NCBI RefSeq assembly: GCF_022668875.1
Contig: NZ_JAKGCR010000001.1
Coordinates: 186,001-250,000, forward strand
Length of the DNA: 64,000 bases
Direction of reading: 5' to 3'
Source of the DNA: Domibacillus sp. PGB-M46
GTDB lineage: Bacteria; Bacillota; Bacilli; Bacillales; Domibacillaceae
Part shown: one piece after another, positions 47,550 through 55,896 of the stretch
Layout: each line of letters opens with the position of its first letter
How positions within the stretch are numbered: the first letter of the stretch is position 1
The notes under the pieces: model-generated
What the model was told of the DNA's origin: nothing
The model's input: the letters and a program-made list of their open reading frames with translations, nothing else
Database searches by the model: none
Program-made: the position numbers and the translations under genes

Positions 47550-48920
47550 TTACAGGTCAATATATTGAGCCGGGTCAACAGCGTTTTCTTTACCCAATGT
47601 CCAAGGGCCTTTATGAATTTCGAAATGAAGATGCTGTCCGTAGGAACGGCCTGTGTTACCCATGTAGCCAATCACCTGGCCTTTTGATACGCTGCCGCCT
47701 TGTACAACACGCTCAGACAAATGCGCATAAACGGTTGTATAAACTTGTCCATTGATAGAATGCGAGATAAAAATCGCATTTCCATACGAATCTGAATAAT
47801 AAGAGCGGCTCACTACGCCGTCTGCAGCGGCTACAATCGGCACACTTTCGCTGTTCGCAATATCTACACCTTTATGGTCGCCAAGTGAACGGATGCCGTA
47901 TCCTGACGTAAAGGTTCCCTCAGCCGGACGCATAAACATGCCTCCTGCATCAGCCGGAGTGGCTGCGGAACGAACCTCCTGCTTTGGCTCTGCTGCTGGA
48001 GCAGATGGCTGTTCTTGAGCAGCCGGTGCTGACGAAGAAGCAGAAGCGGCGGCTTTTGAAGCAGCTGCTCTTGCTTTTGCTGCCGCTGCGGCGGCTTCCT
48101 GCTCCGCTTTCTTTTTCGCCGCTTCTTCCGCTAGACGTTTCTGCTCGGCAATACGGTCTTGCTCTGCTTTGATGGCTGCTTGAATCGAAGCTTCCTGCGC
48201 ACTTAGCAGGCTTTGTTCTTCTTCAAGGCTGAGCTTTTGCTCATGCGCTTCATGCTCATCCGCAACAAGGCCTTTCATCACTTCATTTTTCGCTGCACGC
48301 TGTTTTTCCAGCTTGGCTTTCATTGTTTGCAAGTCTGCCAGCATGTTTTCCAGGCTTGCAAGCTCTTCTTTTACTTTTTGCTCACTGGCTTCAAGCTGTT
48401 TTTTGTCCCGCTCCTGCTCCTGCAAAATCTCTTTATCTGCATTGACAAGCGCTGTAACAGCTGTTGCACGGCTGACAAAGTCGCTGAAGCTTTCTGCTCC
48501 AAGCAGTACTTCCATGTAGCTGGCCGATCCGCCGCTTTGCTGAATGGAGCGGGCACGGTCTTCTAATACTTTTGTACGCTCGGTAATGCGAACCTTTAAC
48601 TCTTCGATTTCCGCCCGCAAGCGCTCAATTTCTGCTTTTGTACCGGCAATTTCCTGCTCTTTCGCCCGGATCTTTGACTCGGAATCTGTAATCGCCCCAT
48701 CCAGCTTACGGATTTCCGCGTTTATACTGTCCTGCTCCTTCTGAAGATTGGAAATGGCTTTCTCTTTTTCATTGATATTTTGTTCAAGACCGGATTTTTG
48801 TGACTCAATTTGCTGCTGGCGCTTTTGCAAATCAGATAAGCTTTCTGCTGAAGCACCTCCCGTAAAACTGAATCCAATGGACGCCGCCACCGCAAGCGCC
48901 ACGTACGATTTTCTTTTCAA
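47550..48920 (-). CDS. EnvC-like M23 murein endopeptidase (FtsEX partner)
   Basis: Exported protein of 456 residues from TTG 48920 (AGGGG 8 bases upstream) or 462 from ATG 48938. Signal peptide cleaved after GGASA near residue 24. A long coiled coil, about 26-270, follows (SDLQKRQQQIESQKSGLEQNI onward), then an Ala/Lys/Pro linker. The LytM domain is near 325-456 and has a complete zinc site: HKGVD, YAHLS and HLHFE. So the endopeptidase is probably active, unlike regulator-only EnvC. It follows ftsX; FtsEX controls such coiled-coil hydrolases across the membrane (CwlO in B. subtilis, PcsB in streptococci). Confidence 0.88.
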   Translation of the reverse strand: MKRKSYVALAVAASIGFSFTGGASAESLSDLQKRQQQIESQKSGLEQNINEKEKAISNLQKEQDSINAEIRKLDGAITDSESKIRAKEQEIAGTKAEIERLRAEIEELKVRITERTKVLEDRARSIQQSGGSASYMEVLLGAESFSDFVSRATAVTALVNADKEILQEQERDKKQLEASEQKVKEELASLENMLADLQTMKAKLEKQRAAKNEVMKGLVADEHEAHEQKLSLEEEQSLLSAQEASIQAAIKAEQDRIAEQKRLAEEAAKKKAEQEAAAAAAKARAAASKAAASASSSAPAAQEQPSAPAAEPKQEVRSAATPADAGGMFMRPAEGTFTSGYGIRSLGDHKGVDIANSESVPIVAAADGVVSRSYYSDSYGNAIFISHSINGQVYTTVYAHLSERVVQGGSVSKGQVIGYMGNTGRSYGQHLHFEIHKGPWTLGKENAVDPAQYIDL

Positions 48921-48953
48921 CGAATTGACCCCTCTCATCCCTGTATGCTTGTT

Positions 48954-49844
48954 TTATATTTTCAAAAACCGTCTGACGGAAAGGAAGCTGCCCCATATGC
49001 CGATAAACACAGCCATCACCAGCATGAGTGCCGTAACCGGTAAAACGAGTGGAAGATAGCCGATAAAATCTACCAGCTGAGCTGCGAGTTTTGCAGAAAG
49101 GGCCTGCTCCACATAATAGTATCCAACTGCAATCGCTGCGATCGGAAGAATGGAGCCAAGCAGGCCGATCCACAATCCTTCTAACAGAAACGGCCAGCGG
49201 ATAAACCAGTTTGTCGCTCCAACAAGTTTCATAATCTCAATTTCTTTCCGACGGGCAAAAATAGTAATTTTAATTGTATTGGAGATTAAAAACATCGCAG
49301 TAAACAGAAGGCCTGCTACGAGGACAGCACCGATATTGCGCGCTGTTTTCATAAAGCTGAACAGGTTTTTCACTTCCTCTTCTCCATATACCGCTTTTTC
49401 TGTTTGGGCAAATTGCTCGATTTTCCGTGCTACATCCGGTGTATCCTGCGGACGCGCTGTTTTTACAATATAAACATCATACAGCGGATTGCTTTGTTCA
49501 AAAAGCGCATAATCATTACCCATATCTTTAATCAAGTTTTGCAGTTCCTGCTCCTTGGACGAATACGCAATACTCTCAACTTCCGGCAGACTGCTAATCT
49601 GTTTCTTTAATTGCTCTTTTTCAGCTTCTGTCGTATCAAGCTTTATATGAACACGAACTTCAACATCATTTTCAATATCCGTTCCCGCTTTATTTAAATT
49701 CAGCATAATCGCCAGAAAAATACCGGTTAACAAAAGCGTCACTGTAACCGCTGAAACAGCGGCAAACGTCATCCAGCCGTTCCGCCGGAGATTCTTAAAG
49801 CTTTCCCTGAAATGGCGGCGCAGGGTTCTAGGCTTCATAACCAT
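48954..49844 (-). CDS. ftsX: Cell-division ABC transporter-like permease FtsX
   Basis: A 296-residue membrane protein with four segments and a large outside loop after the first (about 55-170: NDVEVRVHIKLDTTEAEKEQLKKQI), the part that meets the wall hydrolase. N-terminus RTLRRHFRESFKNLRRNGWMTFAAVSAVTVTLLLTG is typical. The start overlaps the ftsE end; GGGGTGAT is close upstream. ATG 49838 is an alternative start. Confidence 0.95.
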   Translation of the reverse strand: MVMKPRTLRRHFRESFKNLRRNGWMTFAAVSAVTVTLLLTGIFLAIMLNLNKAGTDIENDVEVRVHIKLDTTEAEKEQLKKQISSLPEVESIAYSSKEQELQNLIKDMGNDYALFEQSNPLYDVYIVKTARPQDTPDVARKIEQFAQTEKAVYGEEEVKNLFSFMKTARNIGAVLVAGLLFTAMFLISNTIKITIFARRKEIEIMKLVGATNWFIRWPFLLEGLWIGLLGSILPIAAIAVGYYYVEQALSAKLAAQLVDFIGYLPLVLPVTALMLVMAVFIGIWGSFLSVRRFLKI

Positions 49845-50514
49845 AATCACCCCGCTGTTCATCACGGACAATCCGTCCGTTTTCAATCGCAATTACCCGG
49901 CGCCGAAGCGTATTAACGATATCTTTATTGTGCGTTGCCATTACGATTGTCGTGCCGCGCTCGTTAATTCTCTCAAAAAGGCGCATAATATCCCAGGATG
50001 TATCCGGATCAAGATTCCCGGTTGGCTCATCCGCTATGACCACCTTCGGATTATTGACGATCGAACGGGCAACGGCCACCCGTTGCTGTTCCCCGCCGGA
50101 CAGTTCAGTCGGCAGCATGCGCGCTTTATGCTTCAGCCCGACTAAATCGAGCACTTCCATCACTCTCTTCCGGATGACAGCCGGCTCTTCTTCAATTACT
50201 TCAAGCGCAAATGCCACATTTTCGTATACAGTAAGAAGCGGAAGCAGCTTAAAGTCCTGAAAGACAACGCCGACTTTGCGGCGCAGCGCCGGCACCGACC
50301 GCCGCTTTAAGGTTGCAATGTTTACCCCGCCGACTGTTACGGTTCCGCCGGTCGGCTTTTCTTCGCGGTAGATTAATTTAATAAACGTCGATTTTCCGGC
50401 ACCGCTCGGACCGACGATGTAAACAAATTCGCCTTGCTTAATTGTGACGTCAACGCTTGACAGCGCTGTGACCCCATTTGGGTATTTTTTCGTCACGCCT
50501 TTCATGTCAATCAT
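49828..50514 (-). CDS. ftsE: Cell-division ATPase FtsE
   Basis: ABC ATPase, 228 residues. Walker A VGPSGAGKSTF near residue 35, Q-loop VFQDFKLL, signature ELSGGEQQRVAVAR, Walker B VVIADEPTGNLD, switch His in ATHNKDI. Drives FtsX to activate peptidoglycan hydrolases. AGGTG is 7 bases before ATG 50514; the frame extends upstream but lacks a site. Confidence 0.97.
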   Translation of the reverse strand: MIDMKGVTKKYPNGVTALSSVDVTIKQGEFVYIVGPSGAGKSTFIKLIYREEKPTGGTVTVGGVNIATLKRRSVPALRRKVGVVFQDFKLLPLLTVYENVAFALEVIEEEPAVIRKRVMEVLDLVGLKHKARMLPTELSGGEQQRVAVARSIVNNPKVVIADEPTGNLDPDTSWDIMRLFERINERGTTIVMATHNKDIVNTLRRRVIAIENGRIVRDEQRGDYGYEA

Positions 50515-50575
50515 TTCATCACCTGGTTTCGTTAATTCGGGCGGTTTATGTACCCTCTCCGCCTGTCCACAAAAC

Positions 50576-50642
50576 ATTATAGCACTGTTTGTTTTGTCAT
50601 AATGAAAAGAATATGTTACAGATTCGTTTCCTTTTGTAACAT
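50576..50642 (-). promoter_or_regulatory. ftsE promoter with upstream TGTTACA inverted repeat
   Basis: Extended -10 TGCTATAAT (TATAAT rc at 50576-50581) without a good -35. Further upstream ATGTTACA (50613-50620) and TGTAACAT (50635-50642) form an inverted repeat with a 14-base spacer. Each also reads as a TGTWAH hexamer, the WalR half-site, though at 21 rather than 11 bases apart. Confidence 0.5.
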
Positions 50643-50660
50643 TTTTCGACAGAAACACAG

Positions 50661-50691
50661 CAAAAAAAGCGCTTATCCAATAAGCGCTTTA
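50661..50691 (-). terminator. Terminator of the ger operon
   Basis: AAAGCGCTTAT pairs with ATAAGCGCTTT; seven Ts follow on the minus strand. Confidence 0.85.
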
Positions 50692-50726
50692 GGTATCTGA
50701 AAGATAATAGAGTGGAATTGTATATA

Positions 50727-51851
50727 TTAAAAGATCGCCCCGGTTCTTTCAATTTTTACTTTTGTCTCAACTTTTATATCCATATCGGGGTATACTTCTC
50801 CCCAGTCGAGTTTTTTGAAGGTGTCTGGATCTTTCGCAATAATTCTTCGTCCAATGCCTAACGCGTCCGAATTGGCCTCCTGCATTTTTTGAACGGTTTG
50901 CTGAAGGAGTTTTTGCGCTTCTTCTGTCAGCTGCTGGTCTAAGGTTTTCGTCACCTTTTTTTTATTTAAGCCCTGAGGAGGATACTCGATTGCCTGCACC
51001 TTCATATCTACAGACACAGTTGCCGCCGGGCTTCCATTTTTTGGCACACTCACTTTCAGCTTTGCTTTTGAATCTATAAGCGTGACTGAGATATCCTCTT
51101 CTCCCTTTACACGGAATGTAAGCGGCAGTTCCTGTTGTGTTTGATTATCCATGATCAAAAATGCAGAGGCTTCTTCGGTGGTCAGCTCTCCGCTCATCGA
51201 ACGCCCGTTAAATAGGGCGCTTCCGTTTATCTCAGCTGCCCTCTGCTCTTCATTATAAGAGATAAGAGGAATCACAGCATCGCTTCCCTCATCTAGAAGA
51301 AGATTGCAGGCCAGTTGCATATTTGTGACGGGAATAGCTGATTCCTGTTCAGCTGTTTCAATTAGCTTAAAAAAATAATCGCTGTAAAGCGTCTGTCCCT
51401 TGAAATCCTTCTGGAAAAATTCATCCGCCCGCCCGTCTACGACTACAAGTTTGGCGTTCAAGGGACTAATAGGGTTACGAAAATAAGCGTCCAGCAGAGC
51501 GTATAAATCGTGCTGCGCACTTTCTTTTCCGACCATTAATACACTTAGTTTTGAAATATCCAGTGCGCCATCAATACGCCGGTCCAGTTGAAACGCCACA
51601 TCCCGAATTGTCTGCCCTTTTTCCGACATGACTAAGCTTTGGGCAGCCTGCTGGGTCGCCCCTTCGGTCCCGCCCCCTCCACTGGTGGTTCCTTGATTTT
51701 CTTGAGGAATTTCGACCGTCAGCGTCAGATTGTTTTCTTCTTCCCTGTCGATGCCTACGCCAAATATTAAATTCAGATCTTTAACCGACCTCTGATCCCA
51801 GCAGCCTGCTAAAAGCAGAGAAAGAGGAATGATCGTCCACCATTTTTTCAT
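50727..51851 (-). CDS. Spore germination lipoprotein, GerC (Ger(x)C) subunit
   Basis: C subunit of a germinant receptor, 374 residues. Lipobox LLAGC at residues 13-17 makes it a client of Lgt. The conserved start CWDQRSVKDLNLIFGVGID and the C-terminal domain (DALGIGRRIIAKDPDTFKKL, VKVETKVKIERTG-like end) match the Ger(x)C family. A Gly-Thr-rich loop (TTSGGGGTEGATQQ) is inserted near residue 57. Its ATG overlaps the gerB stop (ATGA). Confidence 0.93.
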   Translation of the reverse strand: MKKWWTIIPLSLLLAGCWDQRSVKDLNLIFGVGIDREEENNLTLTVEIPQENQGTTSGGGGTEGATQQAAQSLVMSEKGQTIRDVAFQLDRRIDGALDISKLSVLMVGKESAQHDLYALLDAYFRNPISPLNAKLVVVDGRADEFFQKDFKGQTLYSDYFFKLIETAEQESAIPVTNMQLACNLLLDEGSDAVIPLISYNEEQRAAEINGSALFNGRSMSGELTTEEASAFLIMDNQTQQELPLTFRVKGEEDISVTLIDSKAKLKVSVPKNGSPAATVSVDMKVQAIEYPPQGLNKKKVTKTLDQQLTEEAQKLLQQTVQKMQEANSDALGIGRRIIAKDPDTFKKLDWGEVYPDMDIKVETKVKIERTGAIF

Positions 51852-52936
51852 CCTGTACCCTCCCGTTTTCTTCTGATAATAGCCACAAGGAGCAAAAACA
51901 ACGGAATAGCAAATAGAAAAGCAATAGCGGCTTTTCCAGTGATGCTGCCGAGGATTTTAATGGTCTCCGCATTACTCGTATAAACAGCCAGCGGTACAAT
52001 CAATACGCCTAAAACGTAAACAGACTTCTTATGGTGCTTCGCATTCACCATTTTGGCGGCACCCATTGCTGCTATATACAAATAGCTCATAAAAGAAGTA
52101 ATGGAAAACACAGCCCAAATAGAAAGAAAAATAAGATCGAGCCGCTCCACAATGCCGAGTTCAATCGATTTAATCATATAAAGAACCGGCTCTGGTACAT
52201 GTGTTAACTTAACGGCGCTGAAATAAGCAAATGCACAAAGCGCCAGCAATGTATAAATGACCGTAACAACCAAGCTCGCTCCTGCAGCAGCTATCCATTT
52301 TTTTTTGTTTTCCGCCTGTGTAAACGGAAAAAGCCAGAGCAAAATTTCGATACCGTTCAACGCAAAAAGAGCTTTTGGGGAACCAGACAAAATGTCTTTA
52401 AAACCCGAAGAACCTACCGGAAGCAAATAGTACACGTTTAAGTGATTCCACATTAAAAGAAAGACCAGGAGCACGCCGAGAAGCAAAAAAGACATCAATA
52501 CGTGAAACCGCGCAATGACGCGCACATCTTCCTGAATCAAATAAATGGTAAGAGCCGTAATGATGACTGCAAAAACAATAGATGGCGTACGTGGAAATGC
52601 CCACTTTACCGTAATAGAAAGAAAAATCGCTAAAACCTGGCTGGCAACCACGAAAAAAAAGAGTGTGTAAAAAGCTATAATAATGATACTTAAAACGCGT
52701 CCAACAAGGAGCGGTAAAAAATCAGCCAATGTTTTTTCCGGAAAACGACAAGCCAGGATCCATATAATAAAGATCCCTGTTTGTATGAAAAAACCAGCCA
52801 GTAAAATGGACAGCCAGCCATCTTTCCCGGCAGCTTGGTGAACTTCATATGGAAGAGTTAAGATTCCTACCCCTACCTGCGTTTGAAGCAGGAAAAAAAA
52901 GAGCTGCCAGGTCGAAATGCTTGCTTCTCTTTTCAT
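51848..52936 (-). CDS. Spore germination protein, GerB (AA-permease-like) subunit
   Basis: B subunit of a germinant receptor, 362 residues, with ten hydrophobic segments. It begins ISTWQLFFFLLQTQVGVGILTLPYEVH, the GerB/spore-permease signature; GxGI-type unwound helix 1 is where related subunits bind amino acids. The ATG overlaps the gerA stop (ATGA). Ligand not predictable from sequence. Confidence 0.94.
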   Translation of the reverse strand: MKREASISTWQLFFFLLQTQVGVGILTLPYEVHQAAGKDGWLSILLAGFFIQTGIFIIWILACRFPEKTLADFLPLLVGRVLSIIIIAFYTLFFFVVASQVLAIFLSITVKWAFPRTPSIVFAVIITALTIYLIQEDVRVIARFHVLMSFLLLGVLLVFLLMWNHLNVYYLLPVGSSGFKDILSGSPKALFALNGIEILLWLFPFTQAENKKKWIAAAGASLVVTVIYTLLALCAFAYFSAVKLTHVPEPVLYMIKSIELGIVERLDLIFLSIWAVFSITSFMSYLYIAAMGAAKMVNAKHHKKSVYVLGVLIVPLAVYTSNAETIKILGSITGKAAIAFLFAIPLFLLLVAIIRRKREGTG

Positions 52937-54405
52937 TTTTCCACCCACTGTCTTCCTTTGCTTTCTCTTTTGAGCGTCTGCGGTTTGCTGTCATATGGCC
53001 GCTTCGTTAATTTCCACCACGTTTTCCTTATAAAAACGTCCTTTAAATCCTTTACTCGAAGTGGCGCAAGCGGTGAAAAATACGGCATTCCAAGAGACTT
53101 GAGCTTGCACAAATGAATTAAGAGGATCATAAGCGCAAACACAATACCGAAAAATCCAAACAGGGATGCCGACACCATAAAAGGAAATCGAAGAAGGCGA
53201 ATGGCTGTGTTCATTTCGATTGAGGGAACTACATAAGAAGAAATGGCAGTTAAGGCTACAATAATGATCGTAAAGTTCGAAACGAGCCCTGCACTTACAA
53301 CCGCATCCCCGATAACAAGACCACCGACAATCCCGATTGTCTGTCCAATCGGCGTCGGCAGCCGAATCCCCGCTTCCCGGATCAGTTCAATGGTCAGCTC
53401 CATAAACAGAGCTTCCATTAAAGCCGGATATGGAACTTGCTCCACGGAGCCCTTTAGCTGCAAAATTAAATCCCTCGGCACAATTTCGGAGTGAAAGCTG
53501 ACCACTGAAATATAAAAAGCCGGTAGAAGAATCGCGAAGAAAAAGGAAAACAAGCGAATCATCCGGTAAAAAGACCCGGCAAGTGACCGTGACGTATAAT
53601 CATCCGGAGACTGGTAAAAGGAAAAAAAGGAAACCGGCGCGATCAAGCAGGTTGGATCGCCATTTATGAAAACGGCAATACGCCCTTCCAGTAAATTAGC
53701 CGCGACCCGGTCCGGTCTTTCCGTGTTCAACATCTGAGGAAAAGGGGACGTCGTGGAATCTTCAATCAATTCTTCGATTTGGCCTGCATTGTAGATAATC
53801 TCTGCATTAATAGATTCCAGCCTTTTTTTGATTCTTTGGACAAGCTCCGGGTTGGCAATGTCTTTTTCATACATAATGGCTAATGAAGTATTGGCTCTGT
53901 TTCCTTTTTCTAAATATTCAACCGTCAGCCTTTTACTTTCAACCCGTTTGCGGACCAAAAAGATATTAACTGAAATGTCTTCAACAAAGCCGTCATGAGC
54001 ACCTCGTACCACTTTTTCATTCATAGGCTCTTTAATGGCGCGCCCCGTGTCTCTTTCTGTTCGGCAAAGCAGACAGGCTGGATTTCCTTCTATAAACAGC
54101 AAGGTCTTCCCTCTCAATAACCCTCTTAATGCATCATTATGATCTGCCGCTTCTTCATACTCGATCACTGTTAAGGCTGCTTCCGGCTTTTTTGAACCAT
54201 TTTCTTTTAACGGCTGAAGAACATGATTTTCAACCTTGACCGCTTCGACCATCGTTTCTACATATAAAAGGATTCCTTGTGCTTTACCGTAAGAGAATGT
54301 TCTTTGTTTGATATCACTTGAGTCAGTCAGTGCTGTGATCGCGGCTGCGTTTTCGGATGCTGATTTCTTAAATACACCGCCTTTATCCTGCCGCCAAAAT
54401 GGCAT
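52933..54405 (-). CDS. Spore germination protein, GerA subunit
   Basis: A subunit of a germinant receptor, 490 residues. Soluble N-terminal part to about residue 285, with GNPACLLCRTERDTGRAIKEPMNEKVVRGAHDGFVEDI, the usual GerA core (the EP-x5-RGPREGF-like site). The rest is five or so membrane segments with PFPQMLNTERPDRVAANLLEGRIAVFINGDPT and ESIGRLTPTPIGQTIGIVGGLVIGDAVVSAGLVS-type motifs. A charged tail ends it. Forespore promoter upstream; AAAAGGGG site before the ATG. Confidence 0.95.
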   Translation of the reverse strand: MPFWRQDKGGVFKKSASENAAAITALTDSSDIKQRTFSYGKAQGILLYVETMVEAVKVENHVLQPLKENGSKKPEAALTVIEYEEAADHNDALRGLLRGKTLLFIEGNPACLLCRTERDTGRAIKEPMNEKVVRGAHDGFVEDISVNIFLVRKRVESKRLTVEYLEKGNRANTSLAIMYEKDIANPELVQRIKKRLESINAEIIYNAGQIEELIEDSTTSPFPQMLNTERPDRVAANLLEGRIAVFINGDPTCLIAPVSFFSFYQSPDDYTSRSLAGSFYRMIRLFSFFFAILLPAFYISVVSFHSEIVPRDLILQLKGSVEQVPYPALMEALFMELTIELIREAGIRLPTPIGQTIGIVGGLVIGDAVVSAGLVSNFTIIIVALTAISSYVVPSIEMNTAIRLLRFPFMVSASLFGFFGIVFALMILLIHLCKLKSLGMPYFSPLAPLRVKDLKDVFIRKTWWKLTKRPYDSKPQTLKRESKGRQWVEK

Positions 54406-54427
54406 AATGCCTCGCCCCTTTTTTCAG

Positions 54428-54457
54428 TAGGATGAGGCAAAACCAGTATTTTATGCA
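54428..54457 (-). promoter_or_regulatory. Sigma-G-type promoter of the ger operon
   Basis: TGCATA (54452-54457), 17 bases, CATCCTA (54428-54434), close to the sigma-G pattern (GHATR ... CATNHTA). It lies 23 bases before gerA and abuts the T-run of the cccB terminator. Confidence 0.75.
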
Positions 54458-54488
54458 AAAAAAGAACCAGCATATGCCGGTTCCGCAT
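54457..54488 (-). terminator. Terminator after cccB
   Basis: GAACC-A-GCATATGC-C-GGTTC hairpin with seven Ts on the minus strand. Confidence 0.82.
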
Positions 54489-54494
54489 TTAGTG

Positions 54495-54854
54495 TTATCT
54501 TTTTTCAGCCAGCCAGGCAGCCACTGCCTCCGCCTCTTCGCCTTCCACTACATTTTTCGGCATCTGCCCCTGCCCATTTTCAATCACGTTTAAAATTTCT
54601 TCTTTGCTCATCTTCGACCCAATATTGCTCAGCTCCGGCCCAAATGCACCTTCGAGATTTTCGCCATGGCAGCTTAAGCAGCTTTGCGTATACACTTCTT
54701 CTCCAACAGAAGCTCTTGTTTCACCTGTTCCTTCATCTGTGGACGGTGTTTGTTCTTCTGTTTCTTCGACCGCTGCATCTTCTCCGCCGCCGCATGCAGC
54801 CAGTGCAACAGATGAACCAAGCATCAGTGCCAGCAGTGACTTTTTCCACTTCAT
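54495..54854 (-). CDS. cccB: Lipoprotein cytochrome c551
   Basis: A 119-residue membrane-tethered cytochrome c. Lipobox ALAAC at residues 17-21, an acidic Glu/Thr linker to about 45, heme-binding CLSCH near 59 and the distal Met ligand in GQGQMPKN near 97. It carries electrons on the outer face of the membrane. AAGGGGG precedes the ATG; an extended -10 TGGTATACT lies at about 54893-54898. The ResA-like protein in this window could serve its maturation. Confidence 0.94.
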   Translation of the reverse strand: MKWKKSLLALMLGSSVALAACGGGEDAAVEETEEQTPSTDEGTGETRASVGEEVYTQSCLSCHGENLEGAFGPELSNIGSKMSKEEILNVIENGQGQMPKNVVEGEEAEAVAAWLAEKR

Positions 54855-54989
54855 TGCCTTGTTCCCCCTTCTCTCGATAAAAACTCACCGTAAGTATACC
54901 AAACTCGGCAGCCTATGACGAAAAAGCAAGTTTTATTCCCTGCTTTTCATCAAGGCAGGCGTGTGGATACACCGGGGGCTTTCTTACAG

Positions 54990-55694
54990 CTACGTTATTG
55001 GAGGAACTTGAAGGCGGTCGTCAAACAAATCAACGGTCAGCTGGCCAGTTGAATCCACTTGTCCAAGAAAAACGTTATCAACGGTTACTCCCTGCTTCTG
55101 GAGTTCTTCATGAAGCCAGCCTCTATTTAACCGGAGAGCGGCAAGCGGGTCGTCAAGAATACGGCCATCCATAATGACGGTCTGCGGTTCTTTTTCCGGG
55201 CGGACCGAGAGTCCCAGCATCGCAGGTGTTAACGGCTGGTTTTCTTTTTTTAGCAGGACACTTAAATCCCCTGATGCTTCCAGTACCGCAAACTCTACAT
55301 CTGCGGCTTGAAACACATTTTTTTGCCGGAGAAGTTCGGAAAGTTCATCAATGGTGTACCGTTCTTTTTTTAAATTTTCTTCCAGTATTTTTCCTTCTTT
55401 AATAAAAATGACACCTTTTCCCTCCACAAACCTGCGGAACTTTCGACTTTTCAATGAAATATAGCCCGTTAAAAAGGGAATTACCGTAAACACAGCAAGA
55501 CCAACCACCCCGTGGACCACATTTCGTTCCAGTCCCATAATCACTTCTCCGCCAATACTTCCGATGGTGATGCCTGCTACATATTCAAAGAAAGACAGCT
55601 GGGCCAGCTGCTTTTTCCCCAAAACTTTCGTAATAAGAAACAACACTGCTGTAAACAGTACGGCGCGAAAGGTAACATCTAACCAATCCGGCAT
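54990..55694 (-). CDS. DUF421 (YetF/YrbG-type) membrane protein
   Basis: A 234-residue protein: three N-terminal membrane segments (AVLFTAVLFLITKVLG; FEYVAGITIGSIGGEV; VVGLAVFTVIPFLTGYISL) and a cytosolic YetF domain with RFVEGKGVIFIKEGKILEENLKKERYTIDELSELLR. Paired here with a DUF1657 gene behind spoVAC-spoVAD. In spoVA2mob-type clusters a DUF421 protein (2Duf) strengthens the spore membrane and heat resistance; that role is inferred by context. GGAGG precedes the ATG. Confidence 0.88.
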   Translation of the reverse strand: MPDWLDVTFRAVLFTAVLFLITKVLGKKQLAQLSFFEYVAGITIGSIGGEVIMGLERNVVHGVVGLAVFTVIPFLTGYISLKSRKFRRFVEGKGVIFIKEGKILEENLKKERYTIDELSELLRQKNVFQAADVEFAVLEASGDLSVLLKKENQPLTPAMLGLSVRPEKEPQTVIMDGRILDDPLAALRLNRGWLHEELQKQGVTVDNVFLGQVDSTGQLTVDLFDDRLQVPPIT

Positions 55695-55719
55695 GGCTGT
55701 ACCTCCTTTTTCGCCATTC

Positions 55720-55896
55720 TTAATACGTCTCTAACCGTTTTTGTACATCGTCCGCTGCTTCCCTGACAGCCAGAATAGCTTCATACAGCTCCTCTTTAGA
55801 CTCTTCCCGCTTTGACAGCACGATAAGTGTCGAAAGGCTTGACTGGATGCTTCTTAAGCTGGCCAGGCATTGATCCATTTCACTTGTTACTTTCAT
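55720..55896 (-). CDS. DUF1657 family small protein
   Basis: A 58-residue, wholly helical protein. The pattern VTSEMDQCLASLRSIQSSLSTL, then KEELYEAILAVREAADDVQKRLE, matches DUF1657 (about 68 residues), here slightly short at the C-terminus. Its ATG overlaps the spoVAD stop (ATGA), so it is translated with it. DUF1657 genes commonly sit in spoVA2mob operons; the biochemical role is unknown. Confidence 0.78.
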   Translation of the reverse strand: MKVTSEMDQCLASLRSIQSSLSTLIVLSKREESKEELYEAILAVREAADDVQKRLETY

